Assembly (NCBI GenBank): GCA_020073445.1
Contig: JAIQFE010000016.1
Coordinates: 1-64,000 of the forward strand
Length of the DNA stretch: 64,000 nucleotides
DNA from: Terriglobia bacterium
GTDB taxonomy: Bacteria > Acidobacteriota > Terriglobia > Bryobacterales > Bryobacteraceae
Direction of reading: 5' to 3'
Every line of letters starts with the position of its first letter. Position 1 is the stretch's first letter. Made by a program: the position numbers and the translations under genes. Below the pieces are notes generated by a model. That model saw only the letters and a program-made list of their open reading frames with translations, was not told where the DNA came from and did no database searches. Shown here one piece after another: positions 53,548-62,911 of this stretch.

Positions 53548-54240
53548 CTACTTCTGAGGGCGGTGCAGAAAGTCCGGCAGGAACTCTCGCACCAGATTGA
53601 AGCCGGCGGTGGCGCCGAAAGAGATACCGGCATTGCGGCTGATGTTTCCAACGCCCTTCCAACTCTCGGGTCCCCAGAGGCTGGCGATCGCGCTTGCACC
53701 CACAACGCCTGTGACGCTGGAGATGGAAAACGTCGTCTGGCCATCCGGATTCCGGGCTGTGAACGTGCTGAGAACCGCATAACCGGTCCGCGCCCATAGA
53801 CCGTGCTTGTGCGAAGCGAAGTATCGATTGTCCTCGTGAAACAGGATGGAAGTTCCGTAGGTGATGGTCTGGCGGACGCCGTTGTACGCCAGATTGCTTC
53901 CGAAGCGCTCTCCATACGCGCCCCAACCTTGTCCCCACTCCTTGGGACTGTTCTCCCATTGGCCGATGCCCGCGCCGGCAGCCTCGGCCAAGATCGGGAC
54001 GGGTCCGGCCGTGGCGACCAGATATAAGTGAAACCGGCGCTGCTCCGTAAGGGTCGATTCATCGGGACCGACCACCCCCATAACTTTATCGATGACGTCT
54101 GTTTTGGCGGTAGTCGCCAGTTGTTTGACGGCGGAAGCCGCGGGGGTCACGAAGGTTCTCGGATCCTGCGAGAATGCCGCCGGCAAACAAGTGACCATCA
54201 CCAAGAAGACCAGACGTAGCCGATAGGGGCTGTTTACCAT
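53548..54240 (-). CDS. Exported protein of unknown function
   Basis: 230 residues from ATG 54240 (GGAG about 10 nt upstream). Signal peptide about 1-26, ending CLPAAFSQD. Then a helical segment 28-75 and a C-terminal part rich in Gly and aromatic residues: GQGWGAYGERFGSNLAYNGV, LFHEDNRYFASHKHGLWARTGY and SAIASLWGPESWKG. The alternating Gly/aromatic pattern could mean an outer-membrane-associated or hydrophobic beta fold. I do not recognise a named family. Confidence 0.6.
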   Translation of the reverse strand: MVNSPYRLRLVFLVMVTCLPAAFSQDPRTFVTPAASAVKQLATTAKTDVIDKVMGVVGPDESTLTEQRRFHLYLVATAGPVPILAEAAGAGIGQWENSPKEWGQGWGAYGERFGSNLAYNGVRQTITYGTSILFHEDNRYFASHKHGLWARTGYAVLSTFTARNPDGQTTFSISSVTGVVGASAIASLWGPESWKGVGNISRNAGISFGATAGFNLVREFLPDFLHRPQK

Positions 54241-54332
54241 TTTTCTCCACTCCGGGATAGTCACCGTGCTTATATGATGCATCAAGCTGGTCGACTGTTT
54301 CGGTCGGGAAAAAGCACATATACTGGGAAACC

Positions 54333-54707
54333 ATGAAGACCCGAATTACTGTCGCCGTGGTGCTCTGTCTGGCCACCGCTTTCGTCGCGTGGCCGCAGGC
54401 CGCCGACGACCCGCTCGATTCCCTGAAGGTCTGCAAGGATACGCAGCACCTGATTCTCGAAAACCAGTTCGTTCGCGTGATCGACGATCAGATTCCGGTT
54501 GGCGTAACCGAGCCTTTGCACCGTCATCGCCACGGGGTGGTCGTGTACGTAAATACCTACACCAACGAACAGATCTCCCAGGACGGCAAGAGGACCATCG
54601 GGGAGCGGAAGGCGGGCACGGCTTCCTGGTCGGAGGAGACGGTTCACACCGTCAAGAACACCGGCACAACTCCGTCGCATGCGATCCGGATTGAGTTGAA
54701 ATACTGA
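54333..54707 (+). CDS. Small exported cupin-like protein
   Basis: 124 residues. Signal peptide MKTRITVAVVLCLATAFVAWPQA. RVIDDQIPVGVTEPLHRHRHGVVVYV has the HxHxH metal motif of a cupin, and SWSEETVHTVKNTGTTPSHAIRIELK the second motif with His. A TATACT lies only 9 nt before the ATG, so the transcript may be nearly leaderless. It starts 93 bp from the divergent unknown gene and is followed directly by the MBL hydrolase (2-bp gap). Confidence 0.7.
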   Translation: MKTRITVAVVLCLATAFVAWPQAADDPLDSLKVCKDTQHLILENQFVRVIDDQIPVGVTEPLHRHRHGVVVYVNTYTNEQISQDGKRTIGERKAGTASWSEETVHTVKNTGTTPSHAIRIELKY

Positions 54708-54708
54708 G

Positions 54709-55743
54709 ATGCGACACCGAACGATTGTAGCCATTGCATCGATTCTTTTCGCGACGAGTGCTGTCAAGGCCCAGACGTACCCCGTCACGCAAGGCAAGAC
54801 TTACAAGTTCGAAAAGGTCGCAGAGGGCGTTTATTACGCCAGCGGCGGCTTCGGCAGCAATAACGTCGTGATCGTCAACGAACAGGATGTGCTGCTAGTG
54901 GACGATGGCACCACGCCTGCCGCGGCACGCGCGTTTCTCGCCGATATCAAAGCGATCACCAACAAGCCCGTCCGGACCGTGGTCAATACCCACTTTCACT
55001 ACGACCATACCGACGGGAATTCAGTTTTCGGGCCCGAGGTGCAGATCGTCGCACACGAATACGTCCGGAATGCCATCGCGACCTTTGACGTGCTGAATCG
55101 CGAGCCGTTCATCACCTCGCAGAAGACGGCCGTCCCAGCTCGTATCGACGCGCTGACCAAGCAGATCGCCGCGGAGAGGGATCCGCAGAAGAAGGCGGCG
55201 TTCCAGAAGGATCTGGCCGCGGCACAGACGACACTGAATCAACTGAAGGAGATCAAACCGACTCCTCCGAACGTCACGTACTCGTCAAAGATGGTGCTGC
55301 ATAAGGGCTCGCGCGAAATCCAGCTACTGTTTCTGGGGCGTGGACACACCGGGGGCGATACCGTGGTGTTCCTGCCGCGCGAACGGATCGTCTGCACCGG
55401 CGATTTGATGGAGAGCCGGCTCGCTTATATGGGCGATGCGTTCTTCGATGAATGGGTGACCACGCTGGGCGCGCTCAAGAACCTGGACTTCGGGTTGGTG
55501 CTGCCGGGGCATGGCGTTCCCTTTAGCGACAAAGGTCTGATTACGGCGTTCCAGAGCTATCTATCTGACATCACCACGAAGATCGCGGGCCTGCGCGCGC
55601 AGGGAATGACGGCAGACCAGGCCGCGAGCCGTGTCGATCTCACATCGTACGCGAAGGATTTTCCGCAGATTACCGGTCCGGGCGCAGACCCCCGCGGTGT
55701 CCGCCGCATCTACGCCTGGATGGATGAGCGCGGTAAGAAATAA
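54709..55743 (+). CDS. MBL-fold metallo-hydrolase, exported
   Basis: 344 residues. Signal peptide about 1-21 (IASILFATSAVKA). Metal site: VVNTHFHYDHTDGN (HxHxDH), LGRGHTGGDTVVFLP (third His), the bridging Asp in VCTGDLM and the last His in LVLPGHGVPF. A full beta-lactamase-fold di-zinc set. Substrate unknown; such exported members include lactonases and quinoprotein-associated hydrolases. It sits in one transcript with the cupin before it. Confidence 0.9.
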   Translation: MRHRTIVAIASILFATSAVKAQTYPVTQGKTYKFEKVAEGVYYASGGFGSNNVVIVNEQDVLLVDDGTTPAAARAFLADIKAITNKPVRTVVNTHFHYDHTDGNSVFGPEVQIVAHEYVRNAIATFDVLNREPFITSQKTAVPARIDALTKQIAAERDPQKKAAFQKDLAAAQTTLNQLKEIKPTPPNVTYSSKMVLHKGSREIQLLFLGRGHTGGDTVVFLPRERIVCTGDLMESRLAYMGDAFFDEWVTTLGALKNLDFGLVLPGHGVPFSDKGLITAFQSYLSDITTKIAGLRAQGMTADQAASRVDLTSYAKDFPQITGPGADPRGVRRIYAWMDERGKK

Positions 55744-56205
55744 CTACTTGGTCTCGACTTTGACGACTTCGAAGGTCAGCGACTTGGGCACCAGCATCTG
55801 GTGTGGAATTTTGGCGGGAACATGGATGACATCGCCGGCGACGATCTTCTTGTTCACGCCTCCCTTGATCGACTTCCCGCGAATTTCCCCGGCTCCGGTC
55901 GTGCGCGGTTCCACCACGGTCCCACCGAGGACTAAAGTCCCTTCGCCCGCCTTAACGAAGATCACGTCCACCTGAGTTTCGTGCACTTCGGCTTCGCCAT
56001 CGGCGTCGCGGCGGATGGCCAGCAGCGAGTGGTTGCCCCAGCTCCCCACGCGGTTCATCCGGACCTGATGGTCATCGGGCTTGGCTGCGTCCACGCGAGC
56101 TTTCAGATCGGCGGAGCTGTACTGAGCGTACCCCTCGGGGTCGGCAGCGACCAGAAGCACCGCGAACAACAGGGTCATGGCGAAGAGAATGGTCAAAAGT
56201 TTCAT
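55744..56205 (-). CDS. Exported cupin domain protein
   Basis: 153 residues, converging on the MBL gene with no gap between stops. Signal peptide about 1-22 (MKLLTILFAMTLLFAVLLVAA). Cupin: VHETQVDVIFVKAGEGTLVLGG (H-x-x-Q-V-D, first motif), and GDVIHVPAKIPHQMLVPKSLTFEVVKV (second). Function unknown. It is followed upstream by the WMGDS protein, 12 bp away on the same strand. Confidence 0.75.
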   Translation of the reverse strand: MKLLTILFAMTLLFAVLLVAADPEGYAQYSSADLKARVDAAKPDDHQVRMNRVGSWGNHSLLAIRRDADGEAEVHETQVDVIFVKAGEGTLVLGGTVVEPRTTGAGEIRGKSIKGGVNKKIVAGDVIHVPAKIPHQMLVPKSLTFEVVKVETK

Positions 56206-56217
56206 ACGGGGATCTTA

Positions 56218-57198
56218 TCACTTCTTGTCGAAGAGTTTGTCATAGTCCTTGGACGTCTCGCACACGAATTCGTCCACGTGGTCGACCTCCGGCCGGAAGG
56301 GCAGAGTCCTGGTCGGCAATACCCAGGGACGAGTGAAGACATTCGGATCTTCCACCGTGACGTCGTACTGCAAGGAACCGTTTTCGATGCGCCGGAAGCG
56401 TTCGACCACGTGCAGGCTTTCGGTGTGCATGAAGCCGCTGACCTCGGTCTTGTCATTGAAGCCGATGGTGTCCACCACCAACGTGTCTCCTTCCCAGTGA
56501 GCGACGGAATCACCCATCCAGGTGGGATCTGGGTCGACCGGATGAGCGCGGCCGTCCGTGGGAATAAAGCGGATGGCGTTGGGATACTCGAAGACCATCA
56601 GGATGAGCTTGGGGGTTTGGACAATCTGGAACGGGTAGGGGGTCACGAAAGATTGCGGAACGCCCAGCGGCTTGCAATCGGTGCCCAGAGTCGTGTTGCC
56701 GCGAACATCGTTAGGCCCGCGCACGATCCTGAATTTCTCGGCGCCGGGCTTCAGCGGAGGCGGCTCCGCGCCACGGACCCCGGCGAATCCGTACACGCCG
56801 TTGAGATCCACGTGAAGGTCGACCGGAGCGGCTGCCGTTGCCGCCGCGGCTTTCCCGCCAGAAACGGTTACCGTCACGGAGCTGGTCAACATCGCATTGT
56901 TCGGTCCGGTAACCGTCAGCGTGTAGCTGGTGGTCGCGGTGGGAAAGACCTGTCGGCTGCCGCGGGCGGTCACGCGGCCGACGCCTTGATCAATGGTGGT
57001 CGCGTTGGGATTTTCCGCCGCCCAGACCAATGTGACCGGCTGTCCCGCCTGGATCGAGGCTGGCTGCGCCGTGAAGGTCACGATCCGCGCTGGTGGCGCG
57101 ACTCGGGCGGTTCCTCCGCCTCGCCCGGCTTGAGGGGGAGCTTGGCCGTAAACGGACGCGATCGCGAGCAGAAGGGCGTATAGGATTCGACTTCGCAT
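56218..57198 (-). CDS. Secreted WMGDS-family protein with Ig-like N-domain
   Basis: 326 residues from ATG 57198; a start at 57210 would add four residues. Signal peptide about 1-19 (ILYALLLAIASVYG), then a Gly-rich linker and an Ig-like domain (about 35-120, FTAQPASIQAGQPVTLVWAAENPNATTID and TTSYTLTVTG), then the domain shared with the protein at 41183-41989: PDPTWMGDSVAHWEGDTLVVD and GFNDKTEVSG. The fused Ig domain shows a surface role. The function of the shared domain is unknown. Confidence 0.75.
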   Translation of the reverse strand: MRSRILYALLLAIASVYGQAPPQAGRGGGTARVAPPARIVTFTAQPASIQAGQPVTLVWAAENPNATTIDQGVGRVTARGSRQVFPTATTSYTLTVTGPNNAMLTSSVTVTVSGGKAAAATAAAPVDLHVDLNGVYGFAGVRGAEPPPLKPGAEKFRIVRGPNDVRGNTTLGTDCKPLGVPQSFVTPYPFQIVQTPKLILMVFEYPNAIRFIPTDGRAHPVDPDPTWMGDSVAHWEGDTLVVDTIGFNDKTEVSGFMHTESLHVVERFRRIENGSLQYDVTVEDPNVFTRPWVLPTRTLPFRPEVDHVDEFVCETSKDYDKLFDKK

Positions 57199-57255
57199 GT
57201 GCGCAATCATATCGAAGCGCGAGGCCGTTTGGGATCGACGACCGGTTACACGCGC

Positions 57256-58926
57256 CTAACGTCCGGGCGCTGCTTCGTCGAAATCCACATCGGCCAGGCC
57301 CCAGGCTTCGTGATTGAAGATCATGGGCGAGTTCAAGCGGCGCATCTGCGCGCCCCACTGGAGGACATCCTGGTTGTCGAGGACCGGGATGCGCTTGGCG
57401 GCGAGCCGCTCCCAGAGCTTTTGTTGTCCTTCCGGAGTCCAGCCAGAGCCGCTGCCATGTTCGATGTGATAGATCCGCATAGGATCGGCCAGCACTTCTT
57501 CCCGAGCCCCGCCATAGTGCGCCGCAAAGCAGAAAAGGGAATCGATATTCATCGAGAAGATGTCGAACTCCGGATATCCTCGCAGGTCAAACCAGCGTTC
57601 GCGCGCGAGGAGGGTGAAATCCCCACAGGCGTTGGTGTGCAGAAAGTCGGCGCAAGGAACGCTCGGCCCCGCGGAAGCCGGCGAAGCCGACGAGGAAGAT
57701 GAGGCGGCCTTTCGGCGCGATTTGGAGTTGAAGAGCATCTCTGTAAAGCCGCCATGGTCCACGTAGGTCTTCAGCACGCGCTGGAGCCGGGGCGATACGG
57801 GGACGGTCAGCGGGACCAGCGGTCCACCTTCCGCGAGCTTCCGGATCACGTATTGCAATTGTCCCCACAACACTTGAATTCGGCCGGTTCGGGAAGTTCG
57901 TTTCAGAGTCATCGACGATTCCGTGGCACCGCCGTGAGTTTTCAAAAGATCGCGCTCCACGCGGAAGACCCGATAGCAGAGGCTCCGTGGATCCGAAGTG
58001 GTGGACGTATATGTCCCGGATGCGCGGAGAATCAGGCGGCGCGGCGAGGGCGCCGGAAGCGTGATGGTCATACGGCTGCGCGCACCCATCGTGCCGCGTC
58101 CGATCGAGATTCCATCTTCGGTCAAGACTTCCAGCGTCAGAGGACTGCTTCTGTTCCCGGGCCCGGGCTCCAGATCCAGCGTTAGCCGGGTAGGTGCATT
58201 GGGCGACGAATCAAGCAGAATCTCGGCTTCCTCCTGCGCCCAGCGGAAAGTTCCCAGGCGTCCTAAGCGGTCCGGGGAGAACCAGCCCGATCCGAAGAGA
58301 ACGCCCGATCCGGGACGAGCGGCATCAAAAGCGTCCAGAGTAGGCCTGCCATCGGGCGTGACTTCGAAGGTGCCTTCCCGCCGATTCACACGGATGAGAT
58401 GACTCTTGCAGTAAGCCAGTTGTTCTTCGATCGGCGCGCCTGCGGGAACGTCGCTCATGGCATCGTGGCGGTCGATCCGGTACATCCGATCCGGCCTGAG
58501 TTGTTGCGACCCCAGGAACGCGGCCAGTTCGTCTGAAAACAGGATGTCGATGTTAGTAGCCAGAATGAATCGCCCTCGAGCGCGGCGGATGCCGACGTTC
58601 TTGCCGATCATCTGGTACAGCGGCAGATTCGCGCCGTGTTCGAAGCGGCCGTGAATCTCGGGAGAAACGGTGACGATGCGAACCTCACATGGCCCGGAGT
58701 CCGCGGGCCATCGCAACGCGTTCGCCAGCGGAGGACGTTCCGAGGGCGGATTCCATTCCACGATGATCAACTCAGAAGGAATGTTATGCCGCCGCGCCTG
58801 GGCCAGCCAGCCGTCCACAAAGATTTGCATGCGGCCAAGGAGGTTTCCGCCGTGATCATCGTTGCGGGCGGTGACCACCAGGGAAAGGTAAGGTTCGGGC
58901 ACTATTTTGGGGTTGCGGTCAAGCAC
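57256..58926 (-). CDS. Glycosyltransferase, GT-A fold, with internal beta-sandwich domain
   Basis: 556 residues; start GTG 58926, or GTG 58902, whose G is shared with the methyltransferase stop (TAGTG). GT-A domain: LSLVVTARNDDHGGNLLGR (14-32), ELIIVEWNPPSERPPLA, MIGKNVGIRRARGRFILATNIDILFSD (the DxD-type NID at about 125-127). A C-terminal half (430-556, FLHTNACGDFTLL, WFDLRGYPEFDIFSMNIDSL, RIYHIEHGSG) completes the fold. The middle 205-400 is an inserted GWFSPDR...RLTLDLEPG beta-sandwich and a Ser-rich linker. It would transfer a sugar to a polysaccharide or lipid. Last gene of the nadE operon. Confidence 0.82.
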   Translation of the reverse strand: MLDRNPKIVPEPYLSLVVTARNDDHGGNLLGRMQIFVDGWLAQARRHNIPSELIIVEWNPPSERPPLANALRWPADSGPCEVRIVTVSPEIHGRFEHGANLPLYQMIGKNVGIRRARGRFILATNIDILFSDELAAFLGSQQLRPDRMYRIDRHDAMSDVPAGAPIEEQLAYCKSHLIRVNRREGTFEVTPDGRPTLDAFDAARPGSGVLFGSGWFSPDRLGRLGTFRWAQEEAEILLDSSPNAPTRLTLDLEPGPGNRSSPLTLEVLTEDGISIGRGTMGARSRMTITLPAPSPRRLILRASGTYTSTTSDPRSLCYRVFRVERDLLKTHGGATESSMTLKRTSRTGRIQVLWGQLQYVIRKLAEGGPLVPLTVPVSPRLQRVLKTYVDHGGFTEMLFNSKSRRKAASSSSSASPASAGPSVPCADFLHTNACGDFTLLARERWFDLRGYPEFDIFSMNIDSLFCFAAHYGGAREEVLADPMRIYHIEHGSGSGWTPEGQQKLWERLAAKRIPVLDNQDVLQWGAQMRRLNSPMIFNHEAWGLADVDFDEAAPGR

Positions 58927-59735
58927 AGGTGCCAGCCGAACATGCGTTCCAGGGCCCTGAAGAGCGGCTTCGGCATCCAGCGGAAATACCAGACCTGCTT
59001 GTACTGATACTTCACGTATTCCGGGATGCTGTAAGAGAAGATGTGATCCACTTCGGTCTTGGTCACGCGAAAGCCGTGGTCTTCGAGCAGACGCCGCCCC
59101 GAGGCTCGCGAATAACTATACGTGACCGGGCAGCCGTTCTGCGCTTCGGAGCTATCGGCAATCAGGCGATCGAGTTTCCAGAACTGACCCTTGCCGTAGA
59201 CGAACAGGATCCACAGCACCTTCCACGACCACCGGTTGTACACCATGATCTTGACCGTGCTCGAGGGAGTCACGTACTTGCGGATCTGCTCGATGACTCG
59301 TTCCGGATGCGGCGTGTGGTGGATCACGCCAAACGAATAGACGAGATCGTATTTTTCAACCGGGACGTAATCGCTAAGATTCTCGGCGTCGGCCTGGAAG
59401 AATCGGACTTTGTCTTCCAGTCCGGAAGCCGCCACCCGCTGACGCGCGACCTCCAGCGACTTTTCGGTCAAGTCCACGCCTGTGACCTGAGCGCCGCTGC
59501 GGGCGAAAGAAATGGTAGCGGTTCCGATGCCGCATCCGATTTCGAGTACCTTCTTGCCCTTCCATCGCTCGAACTCGGCAAACCCCGGAATGTGAGGCTC
59601 GACGAAATATTTGCGCGCTTCGACCTCGTCGGAGTATTCCTTGGTGCCGATCGGTTTGGTCGAATGCCGGATGTTGCAGGGACGCGAATTCCAATACTCG
59701 CTGACCTTCTGAATCGAGGTGTCCTGAAAAGACAT
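58902..59735 (-). CDS. SAM-dependent methyltransferase
   Basis: 277 residues from ATG 59735. VLEIGCGIGTATISFARSG (about 61-80) is AdoMet motif I, VTGVDLTEKSLEVAR the motif II acid, and YDLVYSFGVIHHTPHPERVI motifs III/IV. A class I Rossmann fold. MSFQDTSIQKVSEYWNSRPCNIRH is a frequent N-terminus of methyltransferases in nucleotide-sugar or polysaccharide loci. The substrate is likely a carboxyl or sugar acceptor of the operon product (inference). Second last gene of the operon. Confidence 0.85.
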   Translation of the reverse strand: MSFQDTSIQKVSEYWNSRPCNIRHSTKPIGTKEYSDEVEARKYFVEPHIPGFAEFERWKGKKVLEIGCGIGTATISFARSGAQVTGVDLTEKSLEVARQRVAASGLEDKVRFFQADAENLSDYVPVEKYDLVYSFGVIHHTPHPERVIEQIRKYVTPSSTVKIMVYNRWSWKVLWILFVYGKGQFWKLDRLIADSSEAQNGCPVTYSYSRASGRRLLEDHGFRVTKTEVDHIFSYSIPEYVKYQYKQVWYFRWMPKPLFRALERMFGWHLCLTATPK

Positions 59736-59764
59736 GATCCCTGGGTTAATCCTTGTGTCGGGCT

Positions 59765-61174
59765 TCAATCTGTACCGACGGATATCCGCGCCGCGCGACT
59801 CAAATCCGGTGCGCCGATCCCGATGCCCGCGTCCTTGGTCTGATCTTCGGTACCTATTGCCAAGCCCCCGTATCCCAGTCTGAGGTAATCCGTCAGATTC
59901 GCGAACAGATCCGCCGGAAGGACGCGCCAGCAATCGATAATAGCGGGCCGCGGTTCGCCGGATTTCAGGTCGGCGGGAGTGAGCTTCTTGAATTCCGGCC
60001 AAGCCGTGGTGATCACCAGAACATCCGCTTGCCGCGCGCATTCGGCTGCGGAGGCGGCATACGTCGCGGCGCCACCGAGCTGCTTCCTGGCGTTTTCCAT
60101 GGCGGCTGGATCGTAAACAACTACCTTGAGTCCGGTCGAAGCGAGATGCTTCGCCAGATCCAGACCCTGAGATTCTTCCACGACCTCTGTGTCCGGTTTG
60201 TAGGAGAGTCCGAGGACCCCCACCGTTCCGCCTTTCGACAGCCGCGACCGGACGATCTCGGTCAGCCGCGGGACTTGTCTCCGATTCAATTGATCCGTGG
60301 CTTCCGCCAGTAGCGCCGGCGCCCCCGTTGCGCGTGCCAGGGCGGAGAACGCGACGTTGTCGCGCGGGAAACATGGACCGCCGTAACCCAGCGCGCCCTT
60401 CAGATACTTCGACCCGATCCGGGTATCGCAGCCGATGGCCGAGGTGACCACGTCCGCGTCCGCGCCCGGCAGGCGTTCGCATACCTGGGCCAGCATGTTC
60501 GCGTACGAGATCTTGGTGGTGACGAAGGTGTTCACGGAAAGCTTGGTGAGTTCGGCGTTCACGTAGTTCATGCGCTGGATCCGCGGATTGCTGTCGCAGA
60601 CGCCTTTGTACAGCTCCTCCAGGAGCTCACCCGAACGCGGGTCCGATTCGCCGATCAGGATCATATCCGGATTCAACATATCCCGGATCACGCTGCCGAG
60701 CGCGATGAACTCGGGGTTGTAACACAGGCCGAAGTCGGCGCCGCATTTCTTTCCGGAGTGCGCCTCGAGCGCCGGTAATAGGGTTCCGCCGGTGGATCCG
60801 GGCATCACGGTGCTTGAAAGCACTACCAGATGCCAACTGGCTTTCGTGCGGAGCGCCGCTCCGATCTGCTCCGCCGCGCTGAGGACGTACTTCATGGAGA
60901 ATCCGCCGTCGGATTCCGATGGCGTCGGCACCATGATGAAGGTCGCGTCGGTCGCCAGCACCGCGGCAGTACAATCGCCCGTTGCCGAGAGACGCTCGCG
61001 GTTCGCCGTGATCATCGCGGCCAAGCCCGGTTCGTTGACCGGCGGGCGTCCTTCTTGAATTGCAGCCACGTAGCCCGGATTCACATCGACGCCCGTTACG
61101 GTGTGTCCCTTGTGAACCATCACGGCCGCCATGGGCGACCCAAGTTTTCCTAAGCCGACAATCGAAATTTTCAT
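59765..61174 (-). CDS. UDP-glucose/GDP-mannose dehydrogenase family protein
   Basis: 469 residues. NAD-binding ISIVGLGKLGSPMA at the N-terminus. MVPTPS near 81-86. Catalytic Cys268 in GYGGPCFPRD, with Lys211 in AELTKLSVN. The central dimerisation helix is AELTKLSVNTFVTTKISYANMLAQ, and the C-terminal UDP-binding domain begins VGVLGLSYKPDTEVVEES. It oxidises a nucleotide sugar twice to the uronic acid. The final residues (DLSRAARISVGTD) are a basic tail of unusual composition. 29 nt downstream lies the methyltransferase. Confidence 0.92.
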   Translation of the reverse strand: MKISIVGLGKLGSPMAAVMVHKGHTVTGVDVNPGYVAAIQEGRPPVNEPGLAAMITANRERLSATGDCTAAVLATDATFIMVPTPSESDGGFSMKYVLSAAEQIGAALRTKASWHLVVLSSTVMPGSTGGTLLPALEAHSGKKCGADFGLCYNPEFIALGSVIRDMLNPDMILIGESDPRSGELLEELYKGVCDSNPRIQRMNYVNAELTKLSVNTFVTTKISYANMLAQVCERLPGADADVVTSAIGCDTRIGSKYLKGALGYGGPCFPRDNVAFSALARATGAPALLAEATDQLNRRQVPRLTEIVRSRLSKGGTVGVLGLSYKPDTEVVEESQGLDLAKHLASTGLKVVVYDPAAMENARKQLGGAATYAASAAECARQADVLVITTAWPEFKKLTPADLKSGEPRPAIIDCWRVLPADLFANLTDYLRLGYGGLAIGTEDQTKDAGIGIGAPDLSRAARISVGTD

Positions 61175-61194
61175 CGGTGTTATTCGTTTCTTAG

Positions 61195-62829
61195 TTATTC
61201 CCCGCGGGCAATCGGCATTCGCCAGCCGGTTCCGAAAGCGCGCGATGTGACCTTCAGCACCGGAGCTGCCTGTTTTCTTTTAAACTCTGCGTTCCGGACC
61301 AGCCGGAGCACCTTGCGGACCGTCGCTTCGTCAAAACCTTGCGCGATGATTTCTTCCGCGGATTGGCATCCTTCGATGTGCAACTCCAAAATCCGGTCGA
61401 GCTCTTCGTAAGGCGGCAAGCTGTCCTGATCGGTTTGATCCGGACGCAGCTCGGCGGAAGGAGCCTTGGTCAAAGTCGATTCCGGGATGTCCGACTTCCG
61501 CTTGTTCCGGTACCGCGAAACTCGATACACCATCATTTTAGGCAGGTCCGCGATCACGGCCAGTCCGCCGTTCATGTCTCCGTACAGCGTACAGTAACCC
61601 ACCGCCAGTTCGGACTTGTTCCCGGTGGTGAGCAGCAACGCGCCGTATTTGTTGGACAACGCCATCAGCAAGTTGCCGCGAATCCGGGATTGGATGTTTT
61701 CTTCCGTCACGTCGGGCTTGTAACCTTGAAAGGCCCCCGCCAGGGTCTTTTCGTAGGTTTCCATGATGGGCGAAATCGGCAGTTGCAAGACCTGGATGCC
61801 CAGATTGCGCGCCAGCTCCACGGAATCGTCCACGCTGCCCCGGCTCGAATAAATGGACGGCATCATGACGCCCAGCACATTCTCCGGACCCAGCGCGTCG
61901 GCGGCAATCGCCGCAGTGAGTGCGGAGTCGATGCCGCCCGAAAGTCCCAGCAGCACCTTCTTAAAGTGAGTCTTGCGCGCATAGTCCCGCACGCCCAGGA
62001 CCAGCGCATTCCAAATTTCGGACTCCGGCGTGAAATCGTCGGTCGCGATGCTGCCGGTTTCGGACGTGAGATCCACCACCAGCAGATCCTCGGCAAAACC
62101 CTTGGCCCGCGCGAACAGGTTGCCCTGCTTGCTGAATGCCCCGCTGCGGCCGTCGAAGATCAGGTCGTCGTTACCGCCGACCTGGTTCACCCATGCCAGA
62201 GGAAGCCCGTGTTTGCGGGCCATCTGGCCCAGCATCTTTTCGCGCAACTGTTCCTTGCCGACAGTGAAGGGCGACGCGGAAAGATTCACAATGGCTTGCG
62301 CGCCAGCCTGTGCCAGCGCTTCGATTGGATCCTGGTGGTAACGCCGCCGCTTCCAGAAATCGCGATCGTTCCAGACGTCTTCGCAGATGCTGATGCCCAA
62401 GCGAAAGCCGTTCAGCTCGAGAATGCCGGGTGCGCGGCCTGGCTCGAAATAGCGATCTTCGTCGAAGACATCGTAAGTGGGCAGCAGGGTCTTATGAAAG
62501 ACGGGTCCCGTTGCTCCATCCTTCAGCAGGATCGCGCTATTGAAGAGCGGCCGCCCGATGTCCGCGGGGTTCGGCGTCGCGGCGCCCACCAGAACCGGAG
62601 GCGCATCCTTTAACTCGGTGGCCAGGCACGAGAGCATCTGACAGCTGCGTTGCACGAAGCCCTTGCTCATTAGAAGATCGCGCGGCAGGTAGCCCATCAG
62701 AGCGAGCTCCGGCGTCACTACAAGATCCACGCCGAGGGCTTGCGCAGCCCTGACGCCTTGCGTGATCTGCGAGGCGTTCCCTTTAAGGTCCCCCGCGATC
62801 GGATTTATCTGGAGAAGAGCTACTTGCAA
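61195..62829 (-). CDS. nadE: Glutamine-dependent NAD+ synthetase
   Basis: 544 residues from TTG 62829 (LQVALLQINPIAGDL), the normal family start; the ATG at 62892 would add 21 residues and leave 13 bp to the divergent gene. Nitrilase-type glutaminase domain 1-260: TPELALMGYLPRDLL (Glu), KTLLPTYDVFDE (Lys) and GISICEDVWNDRDF (Cys). Synthetase domain from about 285: LLGLSGGIDSALTAAIA (PP-loop), MMPSIYSSRGSVDDS, TTGNKSELAVGYCTLYGDM and PPSAELRPDQTDQDSLPPY-like end. It amidates nicotinic acid adenine dinucleotide. First gene of a four-gene operon with polysaccharide enzymes. Confidence 0.94.
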   Translation of the reverse strand: MQVALLQINPIAGDLKGNASQITQGVRAAQALGVDLVVTPELALMGYLPRDLLMSKGFVQRSCQMLSCLATELKDAPPVLVGAATPNPADIGRPLFNSAILLKDGATGPVFHKTLLPTYDVFDEDRYFEPGRAPGILELNGFRLGISICEDVWNDRDFWKRRRYHQDPIEALAQAGAQAIVNLSASPFTVGKEQLREKMLGQMARKHGLPLAWVNQVGGNDDLIFDGRSGAFSKQGNLFARAKGFAEDLLVVDLTSETGSIATDDFTPESEIWNALVLGVRDYARKTHFKKVLLGLSGGIDSALTAAIAADALGPENVLGVMMPSIYSSRGSVDDSVELARNLGIQVLQLPISPIMETYEKTLAGAFQGYKPDVTEENIQSRIRGNLLMALSNKYGALLLTTGNKSELAVGYCTLYGDMNGGLAVIADLPKMMVYRVSRYRNKRKSDIPESTLTKAPSAELRPDQTDQDSLPPYEELDRILELHIEGCQSAEEIIAQGFDEATVRKVLRLVRNAEFKRKQAAPVLKVTSRAFGTGWRMPIARGE

Positions 62830-62911
62830 TCGGATGATTCCGCCCCGCCGGACTACGTAACTCCTTAGTTTAACAGTCACCGCGCGCGCCATGCTACATT
62901 GACCCTTGGCG

